Shown one piece after another: positions 24,793 through 31,735 of a stretch of DNA of 64,000 nt. Source of the DNA: Cauispirillum nitrogeniifigens. GTDB taxonomy: Bacteria; Pseudomonadota; Alphaproteobacteria; Rhodospirillales; Rhodospirillaceae. A program made the translations under genes and the position numbers. Each line of letters starts with the position of its first letter. Positions within the stretch are counted from its first letter, which is position 1. Location of the stretch: contig NZ_JBLOOT010000001.1 of the NCBI RefSeq assembly GCF_049800675.1, forward strand, positions 640,966 to 704,965, written 5' to 3'. Under the pieces are notes generated by a model. It worked only from the letters and a program-made list of their open reading frames with translations. It was not told where the DNA came from and did no database searches.

Positions 24793-24853
24793 GCGCTGAC
24801 GAAGACGTCCGCACCATCCGCGCCCGGCGTTGTCGGAGGATGAGGAGTACGCC

Positions 24854-25984
24854 ATGGCGGTGATCGGCATTTCCGGCTCCTACGGGGGCCTCAATCTCGG
24901 CGACGAGGCCATCCTGGCGTCCACCCTGCGCCAGTTGCGGCGGGCGCGGCCGGACGCCGAGATCGTGGTGTTCTCCCGCAATCCCGACCACACGCGCGCG
25001 CACCACGACTGCGACCGGGTGCTGTGCCCGCGCGAGGCACTGCGCGACGAGATCGAGCCCGAGATCCGCCGCCTGGACCTGCTGCTGCTCGGCGGCGGTG
25101 GCATTCTCTACGATGCCGAGGCCCGCACCTACCTGCGCGAGGTGACCATGGCCCAGGACGTCGGCGTGCCCACCTTCGCCTATGCCATCGGCGTCGGCCC
25201 GCTGCGCAGCCTGGAGGAACGCATCGCCGTGCGCGACGGCCTGAACCGCATGGCCGGCGTCAGCGTGCGGGAGCTGTCGGCCAAGCACCTGCTGGAGGAG
25301 ATCGGCCTGCGCCGGCCTGTCACCGTCACCGCCGACCCGGCGCTGCTGCTGGAGGCGGAACTCTTCCCCGCCGAAGACCTGTCGGCGCGCGGCGTGCCGG
25401 CCGACCGGCCGCTGGTCGGCATGTCGGTGCGTGAACGCGGCGGCGCGGCGCCGGGCCTGGAGGCCATGCCGTATCACGACCTGCTGGCCGCCACCGCCGA
25501 CTTCATGGTCCAGCGGTATGGCTGCGACGTGCTGTTCGTGCCCATGGAGACGGCCGACGTGCGCGAGGCCCACCGGGTGATGAGCCGCATGGTCCAGCCC
25601 GACCGCGCCCACCTGCTGCCGTTCGGGGAGTCTCCCGGCCGCGTGCTCGGGCTGATGAGCCACCTGCGGCTGGCCGTCGGCATGCGGCTGCACTTCCTGA
25701 TCTTCGCCGCGTTGGCGGGGGTGCCGCTGATGCCCCTGCCCTATGCCTCCAAGGTCGCCGACCTCGTGCTGGCGCTGGGCTTGCCGAAGGGACTGGCGAC
25801 CCCGCGCCCCGAAACCGGACTGTTCCTGGCCGAACTGGACCGCGCCTGGGACGATGGCACGACCCTGGCGGTGGACCCGGCCCGCCTGGAGGCCCTGAAG
25901 GACGCCTCGCGCCGGAACGTGCCGCTGGCGCTGGCGGCCATGCGCAAGGACATCGGGGAACCCTCACCCCCCCATCCGGCGTAG
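24854..25984 (+). CDS. Polysaccharide pyruvyl transferase family protein (CsaB-like)
   Basis: A 376-residue GT-B-like protein of the PF04230 family, which adds pyruvyl ketals to surface glycans. It has GISGSYGGLNLGDEAILAST at the start, LLLLGGGGILYD (about 75-86), FAYAIGVGPL, SVRELSAKHLLEEIG, VTADPALLL, MSVRERGG, and VGMRLHFLIFAALAGVPLMP near the end. The ATG at 24854 follows GAGGAG; a TTG at 24830 is an unlikely alternative. No other glycan-synthesis gene lies nearby. It is followed after 35 bp by an FAD oxidoreductase. Confidence 0.85.
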   Translation: MAVIGISGSYGGLNLGDEAILASTLRQLRRARPDAEIVVFSRNPDHTRAHHDCDRVLCPREALRDEIEPEIRRLDLLLLGGGGILYDAEARTYLREVTMAQDVGVPTFAYAIGVGPLRSLEERIAVRDGLNRMAGVSVRELSAKHLLEEIGLRRPVTVTADPALLLEAELFPAEDLSARGVPADRPLVGMSVRERGGAAPGLEAMPYHDLLAATADFMVQRYGCDVLFVPMETADVREAHRVMSRMVQPDRAHLLPFGESPGRVLGLMSHLRLAVGMRLHFLIFAALAGVPLMPLPYASKVADLVLALGLPKGLATPRPETGLFLAELDRAWDDGTTLAVDPARLEALKDASRRNVPLALAAMRKDIGEPSPPHPA

Positions 25985-26019
25985 GTCAGGACAAGCCCAC
26001 AGCCGGAGGAGTCGGCGCC

Positions 26020-27438
26020 GTGCCTTCCTTGCCCCGGCCGAGCACGCCGGAAACCCTTACCCTGGCGCCGCGCACGGCGACCGTCGCGGCGCGCTGCGAC
26101 GTGCTGGTGGTCGGCGGCGGCCCCGCCGGCATCGGCGCCGCCCTCGGCGCGGCGTGGAGCGGCGCCGACGTCGTCCTGGCGGAGCGCTACGGCTTCCTCG
26201 GCGGCAACGCCACCGCCGCGTTGGTGATGCCGCTGATGTCGTTCCACACCCAGTCGAAGACGCCGGCGCAGCCGCTGGACACCCTCAGCTTCCTGCCCAC
26301 CGACCACGGCACCGGCGACCCGGTGGTGGGCGGCGCCCTGACCGCCTTTCTGGAGCGCCTGTTCGCCCTGCGCGGCGCCATCCGGCCGTCGGAGAAGACG
26401 GGCTTCGTGGTCCCCTTCGACCCCGAGATGTTCAAGCTGGCGGCCCAGGAGGTCGTTGATGAGGCCGGCGTGAAGCTGCTGTTCCACGCCTTCGCCTCGG
26501 GCGTTACCGAAGGCACGCGGCCGCGCGGCGTGGTGTTTGAGAGCAAGTCGGGGCCGCTGGTGGTGCAGGCCGACATCGTCGTCGACTGCACGGGCGACGG
26601 CGACATCGCGGCGGCGGCCGGCGCCCGCTACGAGGTCGGCCGGCCCGAGGACGGGCTGGTGCAGCCCATGACCCTGATGTTCCGCATGGTCGGCTTCGAT
26701 GCCGACGCCTTCACCGACTACGTCGCCGGGCACCCCGACCAGTGGCGCGGCGTGCACGGCCTGTGGGACCTGATCGCCCAGGGCACCGCCACCGGGGAAC
26801 TGACCCTGCCGCGCGAGGACATCCTGTTCTTCGCCACGCCGCACGCCGGGGAGATCAGCCTCAACTGCACCCGTGTCACTGGCGCGCTGGGGACCAGCGT
26901 GTGGGACCTGACGCGGGCGGAAATGGCCAGCCACGCCCAGATGGCCCAGATTGCCCGCTTCCTGCGCGACCGCGTGCCCGGCTTCCAGGACGCCCGCGTC
27001 GTGCAAAGTGGTGTGCAGGTGGGGGTGCGGGAGTCGCGCCGCATCGTCGGCGACTACACCCTCACCGCCGAGGACGTTCTGGAGGCCCGCAAGTTCGACG
27101 ACGGCATCGCCCGCAGCACCTATCCCGTCGACATCCACAATCCCAAGGGCAAGGGCACGGTGCTGCGCCGCCTGCCGCCGGGCGAATGGTACGACGTGCC
27201 CCTGCGCGCCCTGCTGCCCCAGGGGCTCGACGACCTGCTGGTGGCCGGCCGCTGCCTGTCGGGCACGCACGAGGCCCACTCGTCCTACCGCGTCACGCCC
27301 ACGGCCATGGCCACCGGGCACGCCGCCGGGGTCGCCGCCGCCCTGGCCGCCCGCCGCAAGTGCGGCCTGCGCGACATCGGCCACCGCACCCTCCAGGCGG
27401 AGCTATGGCGCCAGGGCGGCAGCATCGTTCCGCCATGA
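26020..27438 (+). CDS. FAD-dependent oxidoreductase (PF12831 type)
   Basis: The 472 residues begin at a GTG (26020) nine bases after GGAGGA. An FAD-binding Rossmann motif CDVLVVGGGPAGIGAALGAA is followed by AERYGFLGGNATAAL. The second FAD motif is DCTGDGDIAAAAGARYEVG. Later comes RESRRIVGDYTLTAEDVLEA, and the end SYRVTPTAMATGHAAGVAAA contacts the flavin ribityl. This is the FAD_oxidored family, related to enzymes acting on hydroxy acids or fumarate-like substrates. The actual substrate is unknown. The tight linkage to the pyruvyl-transferase gene may be functional. Confidence 0.83.
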   Translation: MPSLPRPSTPETLTLAPRTATVAARCDVLVVGGGPAGIGAALGAAWSGADVVLAERYGFLGGNATAALVMPLMSFHTQSKTPAQPLDTLSFLPTDHGTGDPVVGGALTAFLERLFALRGAIRPSEKTGFVVPFDPEMFKLAAQEVVDEAGVKLLFHAFASGVTEGTRPRGVVFESKSGPLVVQADIVVDCTGDGDIAAAAGARYEVGRPEDGLVQPMTLMFRMVGFDADAFTDYVAGHPDQWRGVHGLWDLIAQGTATGELTLPREDILFFATPHAGEISLNCTRVTGALGTSVWDLTRAEMASHAQMAQIARFLRDRVPGFQDARVVQSGVQVGVRESRRIVGDYTLTAEDVLEARKFDDGIARSTYPVDIHNPKGKGTVLRRLPPGEWYDVPLRALLPQGLDDLLVAGRCLSGTHEAHSSYRVTPTAMATGHAAGVAAALAARRKCGLRDIGHRTLQAELWRQGGSIVPP

Positions 27439-27462
27439 CATCGCCGCGGCGCGCAAAAAGAG

Positions 27463-27500
27463 AAGGCGCGCCTGGCTGAGGTGCCGGGCACGCCTTTCTT
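27463..27500. terminator. Bidirectional terminator between convergent genes
   Basis: AAGGCG (27463-27468) pairs with CGCCTT (27491-27496), and GCC/GGC extends the stem inside after one mismatch. TTTCTT follows on the plus side and an A-rich run precedes it, so it could serve both the FAD oxidoreductase and the convergent 70-aa gene. Confidence 0.6.
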
Positions 27501-27535
27501 CGTATCGGTGTGCTGGATGCGTGGCGAAGACCGCC

Positions 27536-27748
27536 TTACATGCCCACGCGGCCGATCTGCTTGAACTTCACCGGGACGCCGGATTCGCTGGTCACCAGCT
27601 TGCCGTCGATGGTGCCGGCGACGTAGGAGCCGTGGCCGACGTGGCGGCCGACGTACAGAACCGGACGGACTTCCTTGCCGTTCAGGTAGCGCTTGCCGGA
27701 TTCGCCCTTGTCGCCCATCGAGGCCTTGGCGGTCTTCGAGGTAGCCAT
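27536..27748 (-). CDS. Small conserved basic protein of unknown function
   Basis: A 70-residue protein with a Lys/Ser-rich first 20 residues. A beta-rich core follows: KRYLNGKEVRPVLYVGRHVG, HGSYVAGTIDGKLVTSESGV, PVKFKQIGRVGM. Gly spacing and aromatic positions suggest a small SH3-like barrel. AGGA lies seven bases before the ATG. I believe similar short proteins occur in other Rhodospirillales but cannot confirm it here. It is monocistronic, divergent from the GH15 gene. Confidence 0.72.
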   Translation of the reverse strand: MATSKTAKASMGDKGESGKRYLNGKEVRPVLYVGRHVGHGSYVAGTIDGKLVTSESGVPVKFKQIGRVGM

Positions 27749-27964
27749 TGTAGTCCTTGCTCCACACTGGGCCGCGCCTGCCGCGCAGCTTGTTGAGCGC
27801 CGATACATACCCGAGTCGGCGAACCATGAGAATACTATTCTGAAGTTTATGCGGTGGATAAGGCAAAAACGCCTGAGAATCCATCGACCTACGCCGCCAC
27901 CACCAGCAGCGCCGGGGCGTTGTTTAACCCAGTGACATAGAAACCACGCGCGCGGGAGGGGCCG

Positions 27965-29755
27965 ATGACCAGCCAACGCATCGAGGACTACGCCCTCATC
28001 GGCGACACCCACACCGCCGCGCTGGTCGGCCGCGACGGCTCCATCGACTGGCTGTGCCTGCCGCGCTTCGACGCCGCCGCCTGCTTCGCCGCCCTGCTCG
28101 GCACCCCCGAACACGGCCGCTGGAAGATCGCCCCGGACGCCGAGGTCACGGCGGTGGAGCGACGTTACCTGGGCCAGTCCTTGGTGCTGTCGACGGTCAT
28201 GACCTGCGCTCAGGGCAGCGTGGAGATCATCGACTTCATGCCCAAGGCCGAAGGCTTCGACCGCGCCGACCTGGTGCGATTGGTGCGTGGCCGCGGCGGA
28301 TGCGTGCCGATGGCCGTGGATCTGGCGTTCCGCATGGACTACGGGCACATCGTGCCGTGGGTCCGCCACGTCGGTACGGAGATCCACGCGGTGGCCGGAC
28401 CGGACCACCTGCACCTCGCCGCGCCGGTGGCGTTCACCGGCGACAACCGGCACAGCCGCGCGACCTTCGACATCGCCGAGGGGGAGAGCAAGGCATTCGT
28501 CCTGACGTGGTTCCCCTCCCACCACGCGCCACCCGAGCCGCAGGACCCTGAGCAACTTCTGGACGCCACCCGCGACTGGTGGCAGCGGTGGGCCGACCGG
28601 AGTACGCACCGCACCCGCTGGGACGGCGCCGTGCAACGCTCCCTGCTCACCCTCAAGGCGCTGACCTACAGCCCCACCGGGGGCATCGTGGCGGCGCCGA
28701 CGGCGAGCCTGCCGGAATGGATCGGCGGCGTCCGCAACTGGGACTACCGCTACTGCTGGCTGCGCGATGCCGGCCTGACGCTGGCCGCCCTGCTGCGCAC
28801 GGGCCACCGGGAGGAGGCCGTCGCCTGGCGCGAATGGCTGCTGCGGGCGGTGGCCGGCGAGCCGTCTCAGTTGCAGATCATGTACGGCATCGCCGGGGAG
28901 CGCATGCTGGAGGAACGCATCCTCGACTGGCTGCCGGGGTACGAGGGCAGCACCCCCGTCCGCGTCGGCAACGAGGCCGTCGAGCAGCTACAGTTGGACG
29001 TGTACGGTCAGGTGCTCGGCGTCTTCCACCTGAGCTACCGGCAGAAGGTGGAGCCCGTCGAGGATAGCTGGGACCTCCAGAAATGCCTGCTGGAGGACTT
29101 GGAGGAGCGGTGGCGCCTGCCCGACGCGGGCATCTGGGAGGTGCGCGGCAGCCGCCGCCACTACGTGCATTCCAAGGTGATGTGCTGGATGGCCTTCGAC
29201 CGCGCGCTGGCGGCGGCCCACGACTTCGGCCTGGAGGCGCCGGTGGCGCGGTGGACGGCGGTGCGCGACGCCATTCATGCCGAGGTCTGCGACCGTGGCT
29301 TCAGCGCACGGCGCGGCGCCTTCGTGCAGTCCTACGGCGGCGAGACGCTGGACGCCTCCCTGCTGATGATCCCCCTCCTCGGCTTCCTGCCGCCGGAGGA
29401 CCCGCGCGTGGTCGGCACGGTCGAGGCCATCGAGCGCGACCTGGGCGTCGACGGCCTGGTCTACCGCTACCACTGGGAGGAAACCCGCGACGGCTTCGAC
29501 CACCCGGAAGGCGCCTTCCTGGTGTGCTCCTTCTGGCTGGTCGAGGCCCTGACCATGATCGGCCGCCACGACGACGCCGAGGCGCTGTTCGAGCGGCTCC
29601 TCGGCCTCGCCAACGACGTCGGCCTCTATGGCGAGCAGTTCGACCCGCGCAGCGGCCGCCACCTGGGCAACTTCCCGCAGGCGTTCTCCCACGTCGGGCT
29701 GATCTCGGCCGCCAACCGCCTGGCCGCCCGCGCGGACAGGAAGCCGACGGCCTGA
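27965..29755 (+). CDS. Glycoside hydrolase family 15 protein (glucoamylase/trehalase type)
   Basis: A 596-residue cytoplasmic enzyme with an N-terminal beta-sandwich (IEDYALIGDTHTAALVGRDG, IDWLCLPRFD). A GH15 (alpha/alpha)6 barrel follows: GGVRNWDYRYCWLRDAGLTL (about 255-275), WLPGYEGSTPVRVGNEAVEQ, LQLDVYGQVLGVF with the catalytic acid region, and GLYGEQFDPRSGRHLGNFPQ near the end with the second acid. Proteobacterial enzymes of this layout are often trehalases or isomalto-dextranase-like. There is no signal peptide, so it probably acts on internal glycogen or trehalose. GGGAGGGG precedes the ATG. Confidence 0.9.
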   Translation: MTSQRIEDYALIGDTHTAALVGRDGSIDWLCLPRFDAAACFAALLGTPEHGRWKIAPDAEVTAVERRYLGQSLVLSTVMTCAQGSVEIIDFMPKAEGFDRADLVRLVRGRGGCVPMAVDLAFRMDYGHIVPWVRHVGTEIHAVAGPDHLHLAAPVAFTGDNRHSRATFDIAEGESKAFVLTWFPSHHAPPEPQDPEQLLDATRDWWQRWADRSTHRTRWDGAVQRSLLTLKALTYSPTGGIVAAPTASLPEWIGGVRNWDYRYCWLRDAGLTLAALLRTGHREEAVAWREWLLRAVAGEPSQLQIMYGIAGERMLEERILDWLPGYEGSTPVRVGNEAVEQLQLDVYGQVLGVFHLSYRQKVEPVEDSWDLQKCLLEDLEERWRLPDAGIWEVRGSRRHYVHSKVMCWMAFDRALAAAHDFGLEAPVARWTAVRDAIHAEVCDRGFSARRGAFVQSYGGETLDASLLMIPLLGFLPPEDPRVVGTVEAIERDLGVDGLVYRYHWEETRDGFDHPEGAFLVCSFWLVEALTMIGRHDDAEALFERLLGLANDVGLYGEQFDPRSGRHLGNFPQAFSHVGLISAANRLAARADRKPTA

Positions 29756-29765
29756 GACGGCGCCC

Positions 29766-30386
29766 TCAGAAACCGCCTTCCACGGTGGTCAGGCCGAGCA
29801 TCAGCCAGCTCTGCATGCCGCCGCGATAGTACTGGATCCGGTCGGCCGGGTAGCCTTCGCGGATCATCGCCTTGATGGCGGTCGGCGACTGCCCGCACCA
29901 CGGGCCGTTGCAGAACAGGACCACGGGGTCGGCCTTGGCGCAGTCCCATTTGTCGGCGCCCTTGGTGCAGCCGAACTCGTTCAGGCGCATGGCCATTTCC
30001 GTGTACGGCACGTTGATGGCGCCGGGGATGGTGCCCTTGAGGTGCCACTCGATGGTGCGGGAATCCACCACCTTGGCCTTGCCGTCCTTGAGGATGTCCA
30101 GCATCTCCAGTTCGCCGATGGTGGCGACGCCCGGCGCCGCCGACATCGGCTGGATGCAGAACGGCGGACACTTGCGCGATGTCTTGGCGAAGTCGCCCTG
30201 GATGGTGGCCTCCAGGTCCTGGGTGCGCTTGATCACCACCGGACCGTCGGGGGTCTGAACCTCCACCTGCATCAGCCCGCCGGTGATGCCCACCTCCCCC
30301 TCCGCCGCGCGGGCGGACAGGCCGCCCAGGAGCAGCGGGGTGGCGAGGGCGAGAACGGCGAGCGCGCGTCCGAACCAGGTCTTCAT
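29766..30386 (-). CDS. Exported rhodanese-domain protein
   Basis: A 206-residue protein with a signal peptide (MKTWFGRALAVLALATPLLL, cleavage at about SARA). The body contains CPPFCIQP and then a rhodanese fold: KVVDSRTIEWHLKGTIPGAI, then the active-site loop VVLFCNGPWCGQSPTAIKAM. The active loop has two cysteines (CNGPWC) instead of the single Cys-R loop of standard thiosulfate sulfurtransferases, so redox or metal chemistry is possible. The extra Cys pair CPPFC upstream supports a disulfide role. The start was chosen at the signal peptide. Confidence 0.8.
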   Translation of the reverse strand: MKTWFGRALAVLALATPLLLGGLSARAAEGEVGITGGLMQVEVQTPDGPVVIKRTQDLEATIQGDFAKTSRKCPPFCIQPMSAAPGVATIGELEMLDILKDGKAKVVDSRTIEWHLKGTIPGAINVPYTEMAMRLNEFGCTKGADKWDCAKADPVVLFCNGPWCGQSPTAIKAMIREGYPADRIQYYRGGMQSWLMLGLTTVEGGF

Positions 30387-30486
30387 GGGTGCTTCCTCCG
30401 GGATGACGACCCCTTGCGCGGGGTGCTGTTGTGCCGCCAGCGTAGCGAGTCGTCCTCCCGGAAGCATTAGATTTCCGTCATAAACA

Positions 30487-31086
30487 CTACTTCTTCAGTT
30501 CGTAGAGGGGCTTGGTCTCCCCGGCCTGGAGCGTGGGGCGGTCGGCCTCCAGTTCGGCCAGCGGCTGGCATTCGACCATCCCCCGCAGGGACCGCCGGGC
30601 CAGATCCTGATAGGTCCGGGTGCCGTCGACCTTCCACGCGTACTCGGCATCGGACACCTGGCGGAGGATCTTGCCGGGGATGCCGGCGACCAGCGAGCGC
30701 GGCGGGATCTTCATGTCGGCCTTGACGAAGCACATGGCGGCGACGATGCACTCCTCGCCGACCTCGGCATTGTCCATGATCACGCTGTTCATGCCCACCA
30801 GCGCCCCGCGCCGCACCACGCAGCCATGCAGGACGGCGCCATGGCCGATATGGCCGTCCTTCTCGATGACGCTTTCGGTGCCGGGGAAACCGTGCATGGT
30901 GCAGTTGTCCTGGATGTTGCTGCCTTCCTCCAGGCGCAGGCGGCCAAAGTCGCCGCGCAGGGAGCAGCTCGGCCCTACGTACACGCCCGGCCCGACGATG
31001 ACGTCGCCGATGAGGATGGCGGTGGGGTGGATGTAGGCGTCGCGGTGGACCACGGGGCGCACGCCGTCGATGGCATAGAAGGGCAT
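30487..31086 (-). CDS. paaY: Phenylacetate-degradation protein PaaY, gamma-carbonic-anhydrase fold
   Basis: A 199-residue left-handed beta-helix with hexapeptide repeats (IGDVIVGPGVYVGPSCSLRG, DNCTMHGFPGT, GHIGHGAVLHGCVVRRGALVG, AGIPGKILR). It ends PLYELKK, the typical PaaY tail. PaaY is a thioesterase that removes stalled CoA intermediates in aerobic phenylacetate degradation. It lies about 7 kb from the paaFGHIJK operon, beyond the MCP and PaaN genes. The ATG at 31086 was chosen because MPFYAIDGVRPVV is the family start. Confidence 0.87.
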   Translation of the reverse strand: MPFYAIDGVRPVVHRDAYIHPTAILIGDVIVGPGVYVGPSCSLRGDFGRLRLEEGSNIQDNCTMHGFPGTESVIEKDGHIGHGAVLHGCVVRRGALVGMNSVIMDNAEVGEECIVAAMCFVKADMKIPPRSLVAGIPGKILRQVSDAEYAWKVDGTRTYQDLARRSLRGMVECQPLAELEADRPTLQAGETKPLYELKK

Positions 31087-31201
31087 GGAAACCGTCTCCT
31101 CTGGGGTCTTGTCGGTTGCCTCAAGGGATAGCCCCCCGACGGGCGCTTGCCAAGCCGTGCCGCCGGTGTGAGCCTGAAGCGGCAACGGCGAGGAGGCGGG
31201 C

Positions 31202-31624
31202 ATGTGGTGGCTGGACCTGGGGGCTCCGCAGTGGGAGTGCGTGCACTTCGGCACGGCGGCGCGCGGCCGGGAGTTCGTCGACAAGGCCCGCCAGGCGCGC
31301 CTGTTCGTGGCCCAGGCGAGTCTCGCCGGCGTCACCGAGGAACGCGGCCTGATCGCCCGGCTGGCCGAGCCCCTGCCCTTCCCCGCCACCTTCGTCGCCA
31401 CCTGGGACGGCCTGCACGACGGCCTGGGCGACCTGCGCGGCATGATCGGCGCGCCGGGGCTGGCGCTGCTGCTGACCGACTGCCGGCCGCTGTGGACCTC
31501 CGCCCCCGAACTGACCGGCCCGCTGCTGGAGCTGTGGCTGTCGGCGGCCTACCGCTGGAGCCTGGACCGCAGCCCGGCGCATACCGCGCCGGGGCGCCCG
31601 TTTCACCTTTTCGTGCAGTGGTAA
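31202..31624 (+). CDS. Barstar-like domain protein
   Basis: A 140-residue cytoplasmic protein. The segment RLAEPLPFPATFVATWDGLH followed by DGLGDLRGM matches the barstar-family core (F-x-x-F-x-x-W-D-x-L-x-D-x-L-x-D-L). GLALLLTDCRPLW and the C-terminal RPFHLFVQW strand complete the alpha/beta fold. Barstars inhibit barnase-type ribonucleases, but no ribonuclease gene is adjacent. It is divergent from paaY and ahead of the MCP gene. It could be an orphan immunity protein or a family member with another binding role. Confidence 0.7.
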   Translation: MWWLDLGAPQWECVHFGTAARGREFVDKARQARLFVAQASLAGVTEERGLIARLAEPLPFPATFVATWDGLHDGLGDLRGMIGAPGLALLLTDCRPLWTSAPELTGPLLELWLSAAYRWSLDRSPAHTAPGRPFHLFVQW

Positions 31625-31665
31625 AAGGCGCTGCCGGGACGCGATAATACTTTAGACCCATACTT

Positions 31666-31688
31666 TTTGGTATTGCCGATAAACCAAA
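31666..31688 (+). promoter_or_regulatory. Inverted repeat upstream of the chemoreceptor gene, possible operator
   Basis: TTTGGT (31666-31671) and ACCAAA (31683-31688) flank ATTGCCGATAA. GCCGATAA at 31675-31682 equals the flagellar sigma-28 -10 consensus, but no TAAA lies 15 bp upstream. The site is AT-rich against a GC-rich background. I cannot tell whether it is a promoter, an operator or both. Confidence 0.4.
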
Positions 31689-31735
31689 TTGGTTATTCCA
31701 TGTCCGACGACATATCTTTCGGATGGGGCGTGGTC

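Noticed and set aside
31202..31624. Toxin-antitoxin module
   Set aside because: No toxin-like gene is adjacent; only the barstar-like half is visible.
31675..31682. Flagellar sigma-28 promoter for the chemoreceptor
   Set aside because: The -10 motif is perfect but no TAAA at the required 15-bp distance; kept only as a possible regulatory site.
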